NCBI GenBank assembly: GCA_018881555.1
Contig: JACAXG010000070.1
Span: 1,984,001-2,048,000, forward strand
Direction of reading: 5' to 3'
Origin: Amblyornis subalaris
Lineage: Eukaryota; Chordata; Aves; Passeriformes; Ptilonorhynchidae
DNA length: 64,000 bases
The position numbers and the translations under genes are program-made. Positions 1-27,844 of the stretch are shown in pieces (within the stretch, counting starts at the first letter, position 1; every line of letters begins with the position of its first letter). The notes beneath the pieces were generated by a model that did not search any database, had not been told where the DNA came from, and saw only the letters and a list, made by a program, of their open reading frames with translations.

Positions 1-871
1 CAAGTGCTAACGATCTGGCTTCCATCTCCTGCAGTGGATAGCTAGTATAATTTTGTTTGGCCAAATTCTTCAGAAAAACAATTCACACATTAATGCAAGA
101 TAAACATTAATTCTGGCTTGAAAAGTTAAACACTGATAAGCACTGGAAAGTGTTCTGGAATTCAAACCCTTTAAGTCTCTACAAAAGATATAATCAAAGA
201 ATCAAGCTAAATCCTACTGTCATGTGCTTTTATTTCACTTGTTTCCACAGTTTCTAGATGAACAGAAAAAGGAACAATAGCTGGAAGCATGCAGAATGTT
301 AGCAAGCCATGCTCTCACTGGCCAAAGAAAGCAGAAAGCAGAAAAAGCACAAGGTAGTATTTCCAAGCTCCACTGCATAGCCTAGATGAAGGCTAAAGCT
401 TCCGGTGGTTGCAGCAAAGCTACCAATGTGCCTTTAAGGAAACAAACCTTCTGGTTGCATTTCATGAACTACTAAGTCAGCCAAAATACCTGGTGTAGAA
501 ATGTGCTAAAAGCAACAGAAGCTTGAGATGTTAGCAGCAATGGCAAGTTAGATTCCAGCAAAAGAATTCTGACAAGTTCCTAAGTGATTTATCATGGACC
601 ACATTAAGATGTTTAAGAAATCATTTCAGGTTGCCAAGTAAAGAAATAAGACTGTAACTAATAGATTTTGGGTACTCAAAATTGCCACACTACATCACCT
701 GAGAAAGTTAATATTCATGTATGAAATTATTATGCAATAAGATAGAAACAGAAACATTTATACTGAAGGCAGAAATTTAAGGGGTAAAGTATGCAGGATG
801 GAATAATGCACCTATGCTGCTCCTCAGACACACATGCTTCTTGTGAGGATTTATGAAAAGGTTAAAAATTT

Positions 872-889
872 AAAAAAAAAAAAAAAAAA
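872..889 (+). repeat. A18 homopolymer
   Basis: Run of 18 A in CEP170 intron 7; no associated element is recognised. Confidence 0.9.
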
Positions 890-2879
890 GGAATGGTAAC
901 TTGATACAGAGAAATAAACTATTTAAGGGAAAGAATAATAGCTGGAAAAGTGAAAAAAAAGATGTTATTGAGTGAAAACAAAACCAGTACACATTCTTTA
1001 TTATTGCCATGTTTGGACACCAACTGGGTAAAATAACTCTGAAGCAGGTAACAAAGTTGTTTTAATTTATTTTTTCTAATAGTAGCTGTTACAAACATAA
1101 TACATGTTCAGAATTCAGACAAGTTTTTCTATTGTGCTGTTGGAGTCTAAGAATCCCCTAGCTAATGCTTTTCACTGCACTATTAGCTACCTTATGTAGT
1201 TTTCAGGTACTACAACAGCACCTCACCACTCCCCTCCCTGGGAAACAGTCTTTTTAGAACCCTTCCTGTAAACAATTATGCCAACACACAATACAGAATT
1301 AATCTATTTAACTGATGCAAAGGTCATTAAAAAAGCTTATCTGTTTACACAGAAAATGTACAGAAATAAACAAAAATCACACTTTGCAGCTCCTAGACTT
1401 TAGGTAAACTACCATCACTCTCCATTTGTTTCATCTCGCTAACAAGCTGGAATGGATCAAGTTCTAGTAGGATCAGTTCTAGAGACTGGATCCTTACAAT
1501 ATGAAACATGGCCACTGAAAAGGAGTAATCCGCCACACAGCCAATTCATAGATAACTTTTTTTTCTTCTGCCCCATGGTTCTACTCAGAACTTCAAGTCA
1601 ACAATATCATGCAACTAATCAATAATGAAGCAAGATATAACGTTCAACGCTCCTTCAAAAGATAACTGGCTAATACTGTTTTAAGAAATATTTCTACTTT
1701 TGGGCAAGGCAGAAGCAATCTACTGGCCACACAAGAAACAATATTTTTCAGTAAATATGAAATTGCTGGTTCATTACCATCTTTTGAAAATACTAAGATT
1801 GTAGCCAAACTGCATCAGATGTATGGCAATGAGGCGATCTCTCACACTGTTTTGTCAGCACTGATGAAATACTTCATAAAATATTTTCCATGTGAAACTT
1901 GCCTACATCTAATTTAACATTTTGAATCAACTGTTTATACTATAATGATATGAACAGCATTTGATTCCAATATTTTTGATTAAACAGATGCTAGACCATA
2001 GTTTCAATCTAAATTAAGAGAGTGAGTTTAATCAAAAGAAACAAGACACTGAACTAAAAGTAAATAGTAAATTTTACTAAACTAGGAAAATTTTTGACAA
2101 TCATATAAATATATCTGAAGTATATGTTAATGTTAATTACTTCAAAATCCTATTTTCAGTCTGAAGTACTTGCATTTTTAGAATAGTTAAATATATCAGA
2201 ATTGATTAGAATAAGGAATAGAAAACAATGAAGAAACAAAAAATTAATATAGATCCTGATTGGAACCGCCCTTCAGTATTTTTCATGCAGATTCTAAATG
2301 CAAGTCCTTACAGCTTTCTAAATATTACAAAGAGTGATCTATAAAATAGCCTTACCTTTGAAATCCTATTATAAAATGTCATCTGCCAAGATGAAGCAAA
2401 TTATGTATCAGACTAAATACAGACAGCTTGAAGAGAAAACCTTCAAGCAAATACTGAAGGTAGTGGTTGTCACAGCTCTATAATTTTTTTAACAGTACAA
2501 GCATAGTATCTGTATAGGAAAAAAGGCAACTGGAAGTGTATTTTGGGAAAATGAAGGGATGGGTAGGTTGTGAACTGCAATCTTTTCAGGGACTGAAGAG
2601 ATTTCTTAACCGCAAGAGTAAAAGGAAAGGGGCAGGAAAAGTAGCAGGATATCTATTAAAAGGGAGCTCTCACACTACGAAAGTCTAGAGCTACAAAAGA
2701 CAACTGTGCAACCATTTATACAAGGCAAGTAAGGATGCAATAATTGGTAGCTGCTACCCAGGTTTAGTGAGACTATTATTGGTACAATGAGTCTAGGAGA
2801 GATTAGGAGGGAAACTAATATTTGGGAAATCATAGGCTTAATCAAAGGGAGATTCAGGAAGATCCTTTACTAGAGTACA

Positions 2880-3317
2880 TGACTTATGAGGAACAGCTGA
2901 GGCAGTTGGGTTTGTTTAGTCTCAAGAAGAGGAGGCTCATGTGGGATCTCATGGCTCTCTACGACCAGTTGGAAGGAGGCTGCAGTGAGGTGGGGGCCTG
3001 TCACTTCTACCATGCTTGCAGTGAGAGGACAAGAGGACATAGCCTTCAGTTGAGACTGGGGAGATTCAGATTAGATACCAGAAACATTTTCTTCACTCTC
3101 AGGGTGGTCAGCCATTGGAATTGATTGCCCATCAAGATGGTGGAGTCACCATCCCTGGAGGTGTTCAAGAGGCTGGGTGATGCTTTACTGGTTTAGGGGT
3201 TACAGTGCTGGGTGGATGGTTCAATTGGATCATATTGAAGGTATCTTCCAGCCTGTGATTCAATTCAATTCGATTTGATTCTATTCTAGTCTAGTCTAGT
3301 CTAGTCCATTCTATTCA
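2880..3317 (+). mobile_element. CR1 LINE fragment, 3' end with expanded tail
   Basis: Plus-strand match to the CR1 3' region: GAGGAACAGCTGAGGCAG, then AAGAAGAGGAGGCTC, then GGTGGTGGAGTCACC-like and CATCCCTGGAGGTGTTCAAG. The usual short 3' tail repeat has become GATTCAATTC... and then (TCTAG)n. It is diverged, 5'-truncated and noncoding. Confidence 0.9.
3256..3317 (+). repeat. (TCTAG)n / ATTCTATT tail microsatellite
   Basis: A-T-T-C-rich 5-8-mers starting at the CR1 3' end, including four near-tandem TCTAG units at about 3283-3304. It looks like slippage expansion of the CR1 terminal repeat. Confidence 0.8.
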
Positions 3318-6300
3318 GAGATGACCATCAGAAATGCAGCATTCACTTTGTGACATTAGCAGAATTGATTACACTTTCTAGGACTTTTGGGGGGTTTTTA
3401 AGTCTTATTTCTCAAGTTACACACAAAAGTAGTCGGAATCTTCACACTGCACTTGCTAACCTGGACAAGAAAAATTATAGGTGTCTGTACTATTCAGATA
3501 TGCAAAAAACTGCCTCTGCATATTAATATATTATCATCTGCAATTACAGGAAATCTCATAAAATATTTTGCACAATCTTCAGGCTTTTAGTAACGCTCTT
3601 TTCTTTCTGCCTTAAAAATACAATTTTAAGAATCAAACTTATAAAAGAAAGTGATCTGGAATTCACAAAGCACTTTCTGAAAAAAAAGGTCTGTAAACCT
3701 GGAGCAATATATTTAATTGCAGTAGGTATAAGAAACAGCCAAGATACCATATTTACACAATACCCAAAAATATTTTTCATGTTAGCTTTATATTTGGCAC
3801 TGTGCAATGATATGTGTAACGANAAGAAGCTGAAGTTAGTGCTTTCAAATGCTTAACAGAATTTCTTTTTTTCCTTTGTCTTTCTTTTCATATTCCTATA
3901 TTTTATTTCTGATTTACATTTTAGGTTCCTTTTTTTTGCTTTGCAGCTGAAGTACATTTTTCATCTTTTTATCTAAAGACAAGATTGCAATAAATACATA
4001 TAATGATTCACCTTGTATTGAATATTAAGATCTTTGTCTTTTAATGTTTTCATAACCAGTCTTCTGAAAAAATCAAAATTTCTCTTTCAAAATAAAAATA
4101 TAAACCAGCATTGTATATAAATCCCCCTCTCTCATAATAAACCACCATATACCTGCTTCAAAGGAGTTTGAGTGAAAAAAGGGCAAAACTAACCTTACTT
4201 AAAATACATTGTTGTGATGGGTCTAAAAAGTTCTGTAAGCTCCCCATGACATACCATGCACATTTGCTGCTAGAGCTTTGCAAAGCAAGCCTTACATATA
4301 CAGCACTTGCATGTATTTCATGACAAAAATCAGCAAAATTCTAGAACAAACTTCTAGGAACTTAACTGTTAATTCTACTGATTAAGCACCACACATTACA
4401 ATGTGTGTAGTCTCCTACACACACTGATTACACTTGTATTTCTAAAATAACTGTCAGCCTGCTTTACCTGAAAATGACACTGTTTCTTAAACGGAAGGAA
4501 TGTTCAATTTGACATATGGTTATGAAATGCTGTAATTAAAATTCATGCAAAGTGGAAAAAAATCTGTGTTTTCTTGGATTTCTGGTAAAGGCATTAATGA
4601 TGTAAAATTCTACAACNACTACTGAGATCAGCAGAGAATGCAGCTTTTGCTTTTCCAGGAAGTGAGAGTGTAACATATGGCAATAATAATAATTACACAC
4701 CCGATAAACCTGCCAGTAACATGGACATTTAACAGCTGCAGCATAAAGTCACGTCCGAGGTGTACACACATCTGTTCATTTTAATATGGACTAGTAGATC
4801 TATGGAATCATTAAATTAGAGCATTATCTATGTCTGAAAAATGTAGAAAGGTTTTTTCTTTGCGAAGTTTTCAGGGCTATTCTGTTCTGTTTGTAAATAA
4901 TTTTCATTAGTGAGTTTCTGTTGTGATAGAAATACAGTAACATTGAAATAATCTTATTAACTTGAGATTGTAAAGACTAATTGTCTATAGTTGGCTTAGC
5001 AGAAACAAATCTCCCACTTCAATCTCCTCATTAAACCTTGCCCCATCTCTTAGAATTAAAATCTTCTTTTCTATTCAGTAAATAATCATGTAATAAATCT
5101 TTAAAGCATGATGCAGATTGTTAATAGGATTAATTTGTTAAAATGTTATCAGACTTTATCGATTTGGGTTAGTTTAAGAATTCACTCCTAATGTACTTAC
5201 TTTTAGGCAGTTTATATTAAAAAGCATGTCCCAGATCAGTGTTTTAAAAACGTAATACAATTTAACCCACAAAAGAATAATTAACTGCATCAATTTTGAA
5301 CATTTTTTAACGTTTGCTTATATTTTAAAAATATCCAAGCATGACAGTCTTGTGAAGTTTACAATTTTCTTTCATACAAATGTTTTTCTATATTGATTTC
5401 CTATTATTATATTCATCTATATTATAAAACCAAAGTGCTTGAAGAAAATACAGAATAACTTGTTGAAAAAAAGTTAATATTTTCATGGAATGCAATTGTA
5501 GGCCAAAGGGGCCTTAAAATCTTATGATTTTATTTCATGATTGCATGAAAACATTGAGAATACCTTTTGCACACTTCTTCACAGGCATAGTGTTCTGAGA
5601 TTGAGAAAGTGTGTTCTCAGACTCTCTGCCAACACCACTAAAAATATCTACAACAGTCAAAAATCAGACTAGTAGAACATACAATTAGTGTCTACTCAGA
5701 GGTTAAGTGATCAAGATAAATAAATCATTTGTCTATACAAGGGATTTTAGTTCTACATTCTCACAAGTTAAAATGGTTTTGCAAAAATGTCAGGTTTTGG
5801 ATTTTTCTCAGCAGTGTCTTCCTTTCACATAAGCTTTTGTCTACTATGTGCTTACTCAAACTGAATTCCATTCCTGTAGATTTATGAATCTTTCAGTTTG
5901 GGGAAATAAAAGCTATTCTTACATTCTGGTTAGATAAATACTATTCATAGGAGATACATTCATGGTTAAACAAAAACAACAACATAAATAAAAGGGATTT
6001 GTAATATTAAAAAAAAAGAAGTTGTAATTGCCAAGAAGTCTTTGGGCCCAAATTTAATTTTTTTATAATGCATATATATGGAAAGCAAACCAATTTAAAT
6101 ACTTTAGAAAATATTAATCCATCTTCTCTATTCATCATTTACCTTATGATGACTTCACCAAGGAAATCATATCAAAAATATCCCCATGACTGAAGTTCAG
6201 TCTAGAACAAACTTATTTTTGCCTACTACTGCAACAGATGGCATCTCCATTATTAGTTTGAGTGCAACCTGGAATCTTATTTTTCATGGAACTCAGGAAC

Positions 6301-8287
6301 TCAGATAGAAGCACTGATCACTTGCTGAAAAATCTCTTGATAAAATAAATACAAGAAAACATACACAATTTGATGCAATATTGCTTCTGAAAAAGCAATT
6401 TAAAATTATAAAAAATAAGAACAGGCATACTACTAAATACAAGCTGGAATCTGGTGTTATACCTTGTTAATGGCACAGCACCTCATCAAAAACACAGACT
6501 TTAGGACATTACTTTTCAATGATCCTATACTTAATGAGGGAAAACAACATTCGTGTCTTTTAGATTAAAACAGTGTAGATAGATACAGGCATGAAAATCT
6601 TGATGAATTCTTGCTTTTGTTATACTAGTTTGCTACAGACATTGTCATCTAAGCAATAAACTCACAGATACTAGAGACCTTCCCATCCCTATTTTGCCAT
6701 ATACAGCAAGATAGAGAGTCACAGGTTTCATAGCCAATAGTTAACGCTTCCTGTAATCTGGAAAGCAAGGAAAATCATGCGGCCAGCAAAAGCCACAAGG
6801 CCATGATCAATGACATGACTCAAAGGCAAGGACTTAATTCTTTTTCTTCTTAAATGATGGCATAAGCACTTTTCCTTTTTGTTGCAAAAAATGGAACCNG
6901 AAGAACATCTAACAGTCATTGTCTGTTATTGTTATGGCAGTTATTGCGGCCATTAGGAACAAAATTTCTATTCCTTAGGAATGCTCAGAAGTGTTTGAAG
7001 AAAACATTTCTAGACAAGATTTGTACTGTAAAGCTATAAATCATTAAGGTAGGATACTAAAGCTGTAGTCAAAAAGCCCCCACAGGAGCACACAACAACG
7101 TACTTTACTCATGCTGTGTACAGTAAAGACGTTTTTCACAAAAAAAACAACAAAATAAGAAAGCGTTCCATAACTATACTGCATTATGATGCAGTTGTTT
7201 TATACATGACAAAGTTATTTAAGGTGAACTAAAATGATCGCTAATTTAAATGTTTTCATCTGGTTTCTTTATACTAGCCCAAATCTTAATGGACTTACCC
7301 TACTGTCTGAACGATGACATATTTACAATAATATCGAAAAGGTCATTAAAGGCTATGGCCAAAAGATAATTCAAAAGACCTTGCTTTCACTACATTGAAA
7401 TGTTCATTTAGTTTGATTTTACATGTTTTTAGACTTCACTCCAACTCCTGCAAAATATAATTCATGATAACCAAGGCAAGTGCTGTAACACGAAGAGAGA
7501 AATTCTCACCTCAATTAAGGTACTTTAAAAAACTGCAAACTTAAAACTATTGGACCTTAAATGCATGTCCAAAGAGCTAGACAAACATGGTTGAATTTTG
7601 TCCTATGTTGAGTGAGTTTTAAGGTTACTCTCTTTATTAGAATAGCAGTCACTTTATTTATATGCCTGACGATAGATATAAAAGCCTAATTATAGGCACT
7701 GAGATTGAAGTTTTGGCAATACATACTGTGTCTAGACAAGCTAACTAATAAAAAAGGTCTGTATTGTGGGGAAATAAACATTACCAGTTTAACTTCAGAC
7801 TACACAAATCTTTACTTCAAGAACTATGACGTGCAATTCCCACTAACACAGCATTATTGAATTACAGAATAGAACGTTAGCACAGATAACCTTATATAGC
7901 TAAAAGTCAAACAGAAAATATAAACCAACACCATCTATTTTCAGAAATTATTTTGATTAAATATTCCTATGCATATAAAATGACAGATAAGGATTAAACT
8001 AAAAAATAAGACACACTGCTTCAGGTAACATTATTTGCTATACTTACTGATAGAAAATTGTATTTTATAGTAAAAACCTGACACATTGTATGTGAAGTTG
8101 ATCTCTCCAAACACCTAGTTTCTCACAAAGTATGTATTTTTAAACTATNTACTTTAAATTTTAATAGGCTTTAATCTATACAAACCATGAAACTTCCAAA
8201 CATTAATATCTGTTTAGTTCCCTAATTAAGAATATATGCAATTCAGTAAAGAGAAGAAAACAAATAAAAATAAGACGACAGATTTAC

Positions 8288-21093
<12,806 letters not shown>

Positions 21094-24000
21094 CTGCAGT
21101 GAGAAAGAAAGAGAGACAGAGAAATTCATTTTAGTTATTTTTAGCTACAGTTTCTGCTCAGCAAACACTGTGAGCAGAATACAAAAAGCCTCTGAAAATA
21201 TAACATTCTCAACAGCATGTACTGAATCCAGCAATCACAGGAAGAGACAGGCTTCAGATTTGCATACTCTCAGGCTCTGCTTCATGCAACTAGGCAAATT
21301 TAATTGGTAACCTTCTGCAAAAGAAACAAGCAGCTAGCTAATGCTGAAGTCATACGTCAAGTTGTCAGAAAGCTTTTACCATTTGACTGCTTATTATCAA
21401 GATAATTGCTACATTAATGCTTCACTATCACTACCAATAAACAATGTGGCAAACATTCACAAAATACAGCAAGTAACTTGGACGTGTGTCATTACATTTT
21501 CCTGTGAAAAAGAACTACCTCATTTGATTTTAAGCTCGAGTCTTCTGTACAGCACCAAATCAAAGGAGATTTAAATTAATGGAACTTTTGCTTCTTATTT
21601 AATCTCAGATTTTCTCAATAAAACTTGTATCTTGGAAGTTTAGCAGCACGCATTTCGTACTGCAAACAAAGCAGAGCAAGATGAACAAATTAGAAGTTAT
21701 CTCTAAGTATTAAATCCAAAAGAAGTATTCCTACAAAACTTTACCTTCATTTTTCAATAAAAAATCCAACGTACTCCATAAAACAGAAGAAAAAACCCAT
21801 AGCTATTTAGACTGGATAAAATATTTTACAGAAAACCTCTTCACATAATATGACATATTTGAAACTGGACAAAATATGATTAAAGCTCTCTCCAAAGTAA
21901 TTCAATGGCTAACAGTTGAAAAAACCTTTAAGAAATATTCCAAATCTCTCTTAAAGAAAATGCAAGCCAAAGCAATTATTTCATTCATTTGTAGACACAC
22001 TGTATTCATTAAAAGAGAAGCTAAAGAAAATCAAAAGCAACCAGCCTGCTTTTCTCTCAGTACCAAATAGCTGGCATTTCTCTTCTCTTTCATTCATATG
22101 TCAATCACTGAATTTCTGCAAGATTAGCAAATGTACTGTAAGTAGACATAAGTCCGTAGCAAACTTGAGCATAATCTTGCATAGTACCAAGAATTCAGCA
22201 AGGTCCTCAAAACAAAGGCTAACATGGAAACACTGAATAAAATGACAATGCCAGCACTATGCCATTAGAAAACTACAATCAAGGAGACACCACAAATACT
22301 AAAACATGTAGAGAGAACTAAGTTTAAGTCAAAACTGCATGTGACATGACAAAGCAGATATTTACAAAACACTAAGTCAAAAGCTTACCATGTCAGGTGG
22401 TAAAACGTACCAGCAGAGCTGTCAATCCAGTTTAAAAAAATTAATGCATTCACGTGGAAGAATTTAGAATGATTTTATGCGCTAAAGAGTTACTCAATAA
22501 AAAAGTAAATGTGTACTGCAAGTGTTCTCTTCTATAGTATTACCTACAACAATCTTTCCACAGCTGTATCACAACATATTTAAGTGAAACTTATGCCCAA
22601 TTAATGTCATCCAACTCAACAGAAGCAATACAGCATCTCTTATTTTATTCCTAGAAACTATAAAGATTAAAAATTATATCTACAATAAGAACTTGCTGAA
22701 ATAAAATTTATTGATGTAGTTACCAAGTAAGTGTTTTAATAAGTAGAACAGATTACTCAGCACCTTTGAAGGAAAATATTTTATTTTTTATTAAATCTAG
22801 TTTAAAATGACAAGATAAACTGGGTCAATCAGATATTTTTCAATTCCCTGTAAGAAAGGAAAAGGAAGTATCACAAACGGCCAGCCTAGGTTCCAGGTTT
22901 TAACAAGTAAATTAAACAGATGTTTGACAGCAAGCATGCTGTTCAATATCAAAGCTCCTCATTCTGTTTGTATTTTACTACCTCTTAAAATCTCCCATCT
23001 GTTTATCATAATTATATTTGCACCATTTGGCCTTCCTAGTCTAATTGGAAATTCATATGAAAATTTCCAAGATGATATAAAAAAACTAGAAAATTGGAAA
23101 AAATTCTTAGTAAAAACTATGTTGTAGTTTACATAGGTAGACTGTTTCTAAGGGAGAAAAACTACTTCTACTTATAAAACAGACAAGTAGGTCAGCAACT
23201 AGAGTTAGGAGCAAAAACCAAACAACAAACAACACCCCAACCTTCCCACCAATGATAAAGCCTGACAACAAACAGATTAAATTAAGCTATCTGAAATGAT
23301 TTTAAAAAATGTATTATACAGAGCAATCATTGCCACACAGCTTGGCAGCACATTTGTAGTTAAAAATCCATCACCATTTCTACTGAACTTAATAATGTTG
23401 TTCTTTTCAAACAGTTGCTGTCTCAACTGCAATGAACCATCAACCTAGATACATATTTTATTTTAAAGTATTCTTTAGAATAAACCAATACCTTTGATCA
23501 AAGCTATGCTGAAATCTGCATAGCAAAACTGGCTGAAAACAGGATCCAGTAGCAACAGTTGCTTAATATCAGAACAAAAAAAGTGCATTAAAAATTGGAT
23601 ATGGAACTGCACACCTATTAGCCATATAGACAGCTATAATGTGGACAATTACATTGCACCCCAAAAACTTCATGAAAGCTTACAATATTTTGAATACACT
23701 GATGTGTTAAGTACTCTGGCTGTAATATCCTAAACAATACAAGGATGAAAGATGCTTCACTGCCTAGGAGATACCAAATTAAATTACTGTATGACAGGTA
23801 CAAAATCNTCACAAGAAGTGGCTCTTTACACAGGGTAAATTTAGGTCATGATAATTCTTGCAATGAAATGTTATGCATACTAGAAGGTTACACAGGGTTC
23901 AAAAACCAATTTTTTTCTTTCATGAATGCATATTATCATGCCTGTTAAATGCACTGACCACACTTACAGCTCAGGAAGCGCACGTGCTGTGCATTTTAAG

Positions 24001-27000
24001 GGGCTGGGAGGATGCTCTAGTGAGGTTTCACTTGCTATCGTCCCGCCCAACAACCTCCCTTCCTTACCTAGCCTTTGTTTATGCAGAACAGGATATTGTC
24101 CTAGATGGACTTGTCTTTTTCAGATGAAGTATTTACCAAAAATATTTCTACCCTAGAAAAAAAGATTTTTAAATGCTTTATTGAAGAATTTGGTTTTATT
24201 AGTATTTCCTAAAATGGCAGTATTGTGTTGCAATCTTTAAACAAACTAGCAAACATTTCATCAAGACTTGATCATTCAAAGCTTCATTCAAGATACCTGG
24301 AAATCAGTTGCTGAGACATCTATTGCAGCTGCAAAATATTTCCTTGTCTGCAGAAGAAATAGCATTTTATGGTGAAGGACTACGACTTTCAAAAGGCAGT
24401 AACCAGTGTGTCAGAACAAACATGTGGGTAATAAGTCATTTGAAACAGATGATGCAGCAACAGGGAAATTGGCTGCATCATCCCTGTAAATATAATTCAC
24501 TCCCAAGGTCCTCCATTATGTAGCCAAAAGATGGGTGTAACCGATTTCAAATGTCTGGAGAGACACTCCCAAGATTATAGTTTTGATACAGTCATGTTAT
24601 TGCAAATAAAAATCCTTAATAATCTCAAATTTGAGCATTTTACAGTCAACATTTTTGAATTTGCCTGTAACTGAAAACAGCTCCAAATAAATTATTAGTA
24701 AACACTGAGACACAAATCCTAGAGAGAAGCAAAAAGCTATGTTTAAAATTTAAATTAAACCTAATATATGCCTGAAACTCCAACTTTTGAGCACTGCAGT
24801 TCTCCACATTAAGACTTAAAATAGCGTAATTTTAATGCTACACAATTATCCTACTACTGCACAACAAATTCTATTTATGAACATTTTAAAACAAAATTTA
24901 AAAAAAGCCCTGCACCAAGCTGAGACACAGTACCAACAAAGCCAGAAGCTCTTTGTTGCCCATTATTTGCCCTTATAAATTCCTGTTTCCAGCTGCTAAA
25001 ATATTTGCTAAAATTAAGTTTACCTTCTCATACAGTTGCATAGTATATTTGGGGAAATTTCTGAAGAAATTACTCAAATATTTCTAAAACAAGTTTAAGC
25101 AAAATATTCTATGTCACTACCTTTAAATATACCTCACATATGCAAGCTGGCAATTGAAATGTGACAGGAGGCTTGAGTATCAATTTGTACCTTGTATTAC
25201 TGCTCTTGTGGAAATCTATCCAAATGCAAACAAGCAAGAGGTTTTTGAAAACTTTCCACGTGTATATTCACTCAACAAGGACAGAGGTAAATTCTCTCAA
25301 CACATGTCTACACAGAGGTAGTTAAATAAATTTGTGGAGCATGCTGTTTTTAATATTGTAGTGCCAGTTAGAACCAAAAATAAGGCATCTTTTCCCCAGT
25401 ACTTTCAACTCATCCACTGTTGAAACAAACATGAGGGTAGAAGACACAGGAGAGAACACCAAAACACCAGGATAAGACACTTGAGCTGGAGCTAGACAGA
25501 TTCTGGAATAAGGACTCAAGAAAGGTAAGCAACAGATGTAAGCCATGACAGGGGAGAAATGAGAGCAGTAATGGAGCCAATAATGACTGGAGAAGACCCG
25601 AAGTCGAAGCTGATAACCAAGTCACAAAGAAATGCTGTCAGCAAACAATACCCTCTGGAAAAGTGCCCACCATGACTCCTTTATTGACTCTTCAATGTAA
25701 TAAAAGATACCAGTGCCAGCAGTTCTAATTTTGACTGAAATGGAGAAGTCTATGCCAAAGAAAGAAAAGATCAAACTGAAGGTAACTTCAACCCTGAGAA
25801 GATTATTGTATCCACATAATTGATATTAAAAAGTAATCTATAAAGATAATTGATTTAAACCTAGGAAGTTATAAGTGGTAAACAGCACAATAATATTGTC
25901 TGCTCTGTAAAACTCTCTAAAGTGGGGTAGTGTACCACACAAAGGGTTCTGTGGACGATCATAATTCACCTACTTACATACACATGCATTAGAAAATAAC
26001 CTTTAACTACATCACCACATATTTTAATCAGGACTCTANCATATTCAGGTTAAAACAAAGAGCTTAGCAGTCAGTTAATCAGTACTTTTTTTCCCCTCTC
26101 CTCATCAATTGATTAGTCTGTGCCTTATTTACTGCACATCACTAAAAACCTTTTGTGAATTATTAACTTCCTACTGGCTTCATCTGCCATGCTCAACACC
26201 ACCACATGAGAAATTCATTAACACTTGTGGTAAAATCTCCATAAGTAGCTGTATGGAGGGTTTTATATAAATGGGGAACTGGAGAGAGGCTTTTTTTAAT
26301 ACTGAAATAGCTTAGTCTTGAATATTTAAGTTCCAAACCCATCAGCATTTCATCTTAAAGTATCTAGTTTTACACAACATACTGGTGTTCAAATGGTCTC
26401 ACTTATTTCTCTTACATCTCTGAACACCTAATTCTTTTGCAAAGTAAGCTTAAAGCCACACGTAGGGTGGCTAGAAAATTGAGACCACTTTTCCAAAGTT
26501 AAGGGTAGATAGCTCATCTGCCATCATAGGACTATAAATACAAGAAAATAATTCATATTCTAGGATAGCTTCTAAATGTTTACTCATGAAACTATCCTTG
26601 GTGCTTCCATAATTCTCTGCTTCTTTCACTGCTCACGCTGCTGTCATCTCCAGAAAGGGAGACAGAGGGCTCCACAGATAACAGCCTCCCAACTGAAACT
26701 ATTCTCACCAATTCCTAGGGCTGGTACAACAAGCAATTTTGTTAATAAAGAAGGTATCTTGTGCAGGAAAAAAANCCAACACAAACGACAAACCCAAAAA
26801 AACGAGGAAAGTTGCAGGGCCGAAGAACCTCTCACTGAGAGCTGGAATTCAATCTACTTAAGCCATATTTCACGCCACAGGAGTGTGCAATGTTGCTCCT
26901 CAAAACCCTTAAATAATAAATACCAACCTAAATTTAAATGGTTTAGGTCAATGATCAATAAAAATATTTCTTGAAGAATTTATGGGCCTTTTGTACACAC

Positions 27001-27844
27001 TCAAGTGTACTTCACAAGGGGGAACTAAGAAAACTACAGTTTTGGCCATAAAGGTCATAATATCAAAATATTCCTTTAAAAGGATGTTAAAAAGAAGTCA
27101 AAGGAAACATAAATAAGGTAAATTATGCTTAAAACCACTGAAATTCTTCATCAACTTGAGAAGATGAGCTCACATACTTAGCAAAAAAGGCTGGCACACT
27201 AGGTCAGATTGTCACAGCAGACTCCTCAGCACTATTTGAGGGAAGAAGCATTTCTTCCTCATATTTTAACTACAAAAAAGGCCTTCTAGCTGTGGATATT
27301 ACTAAGCTTAAAGAGATATTTTCCTCCTGCATTCAAGGAGTTTGAGATCTCTACAGAAGGGACCCAGATACTCTTCCTGCCCTACAGGTCACCCCATGTA
27401 TCCGATGAAATAAGGACAAGAAAGCAGCTCAGGAGGCTGTTGCCCTCTGTGAGGCAGCAAATCTGTCCTGTAATGTTGCTGCAGCTCTGGACTGCACAAG
27501 CATCCTCTCCCTCTGGTCCAGGTCAGAATTAGATCCATGTCTATTTTACTGCTGTGACACACAGGAATAGCTGTCAGTACAGCAACTGAAATAGACTTCT
27601 TTTTCTGCCAACAGTGCAGTTGCACTGGAAGTTGCTTTGGGATTTTGATTTTGAGGGGCAGTGACTTAAAAGACCTTATCCTACTCTGTTTTTGATGTAA
27701 TAATGACTAAAAAAAATGAATCCTGAGATCTTGTCCTTTGCTATTATATCAACATCCAAATGCTGCAAAGAAATGTACAAAACGTAAGGCTTACCTGATG
27801 GCTATCAATTGAGTGTCACAGTATGCAAATAGATACAGTCCAGT

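Larger units (their letters stand above)
1..8287 (-). other. CEP170 intron 7 (incomplete, runs off left edge)
   Basis: At least 8.2 kb of AT-rich intron with donor GTAAAT at 8287. It contains one plus-strand CR1 3' end (about 2.88-3.32 kb) with an expanded tail repeat and an A18 run at 872-889. I found no stretch matching the next CEP170 coding block on the minus strand. Confidence 0.75.

Noticed and set aside
1..30. Possible next CEP170 exon at the left edge (minus strand, ctgcag/GAGATGGAAG)
   Set aside because: There is an AG acceptor and 30 nt without a stop in the needed phase. The encoded residues do not resemble the next CEP170 block I expect, and the stretch is too short to judge.
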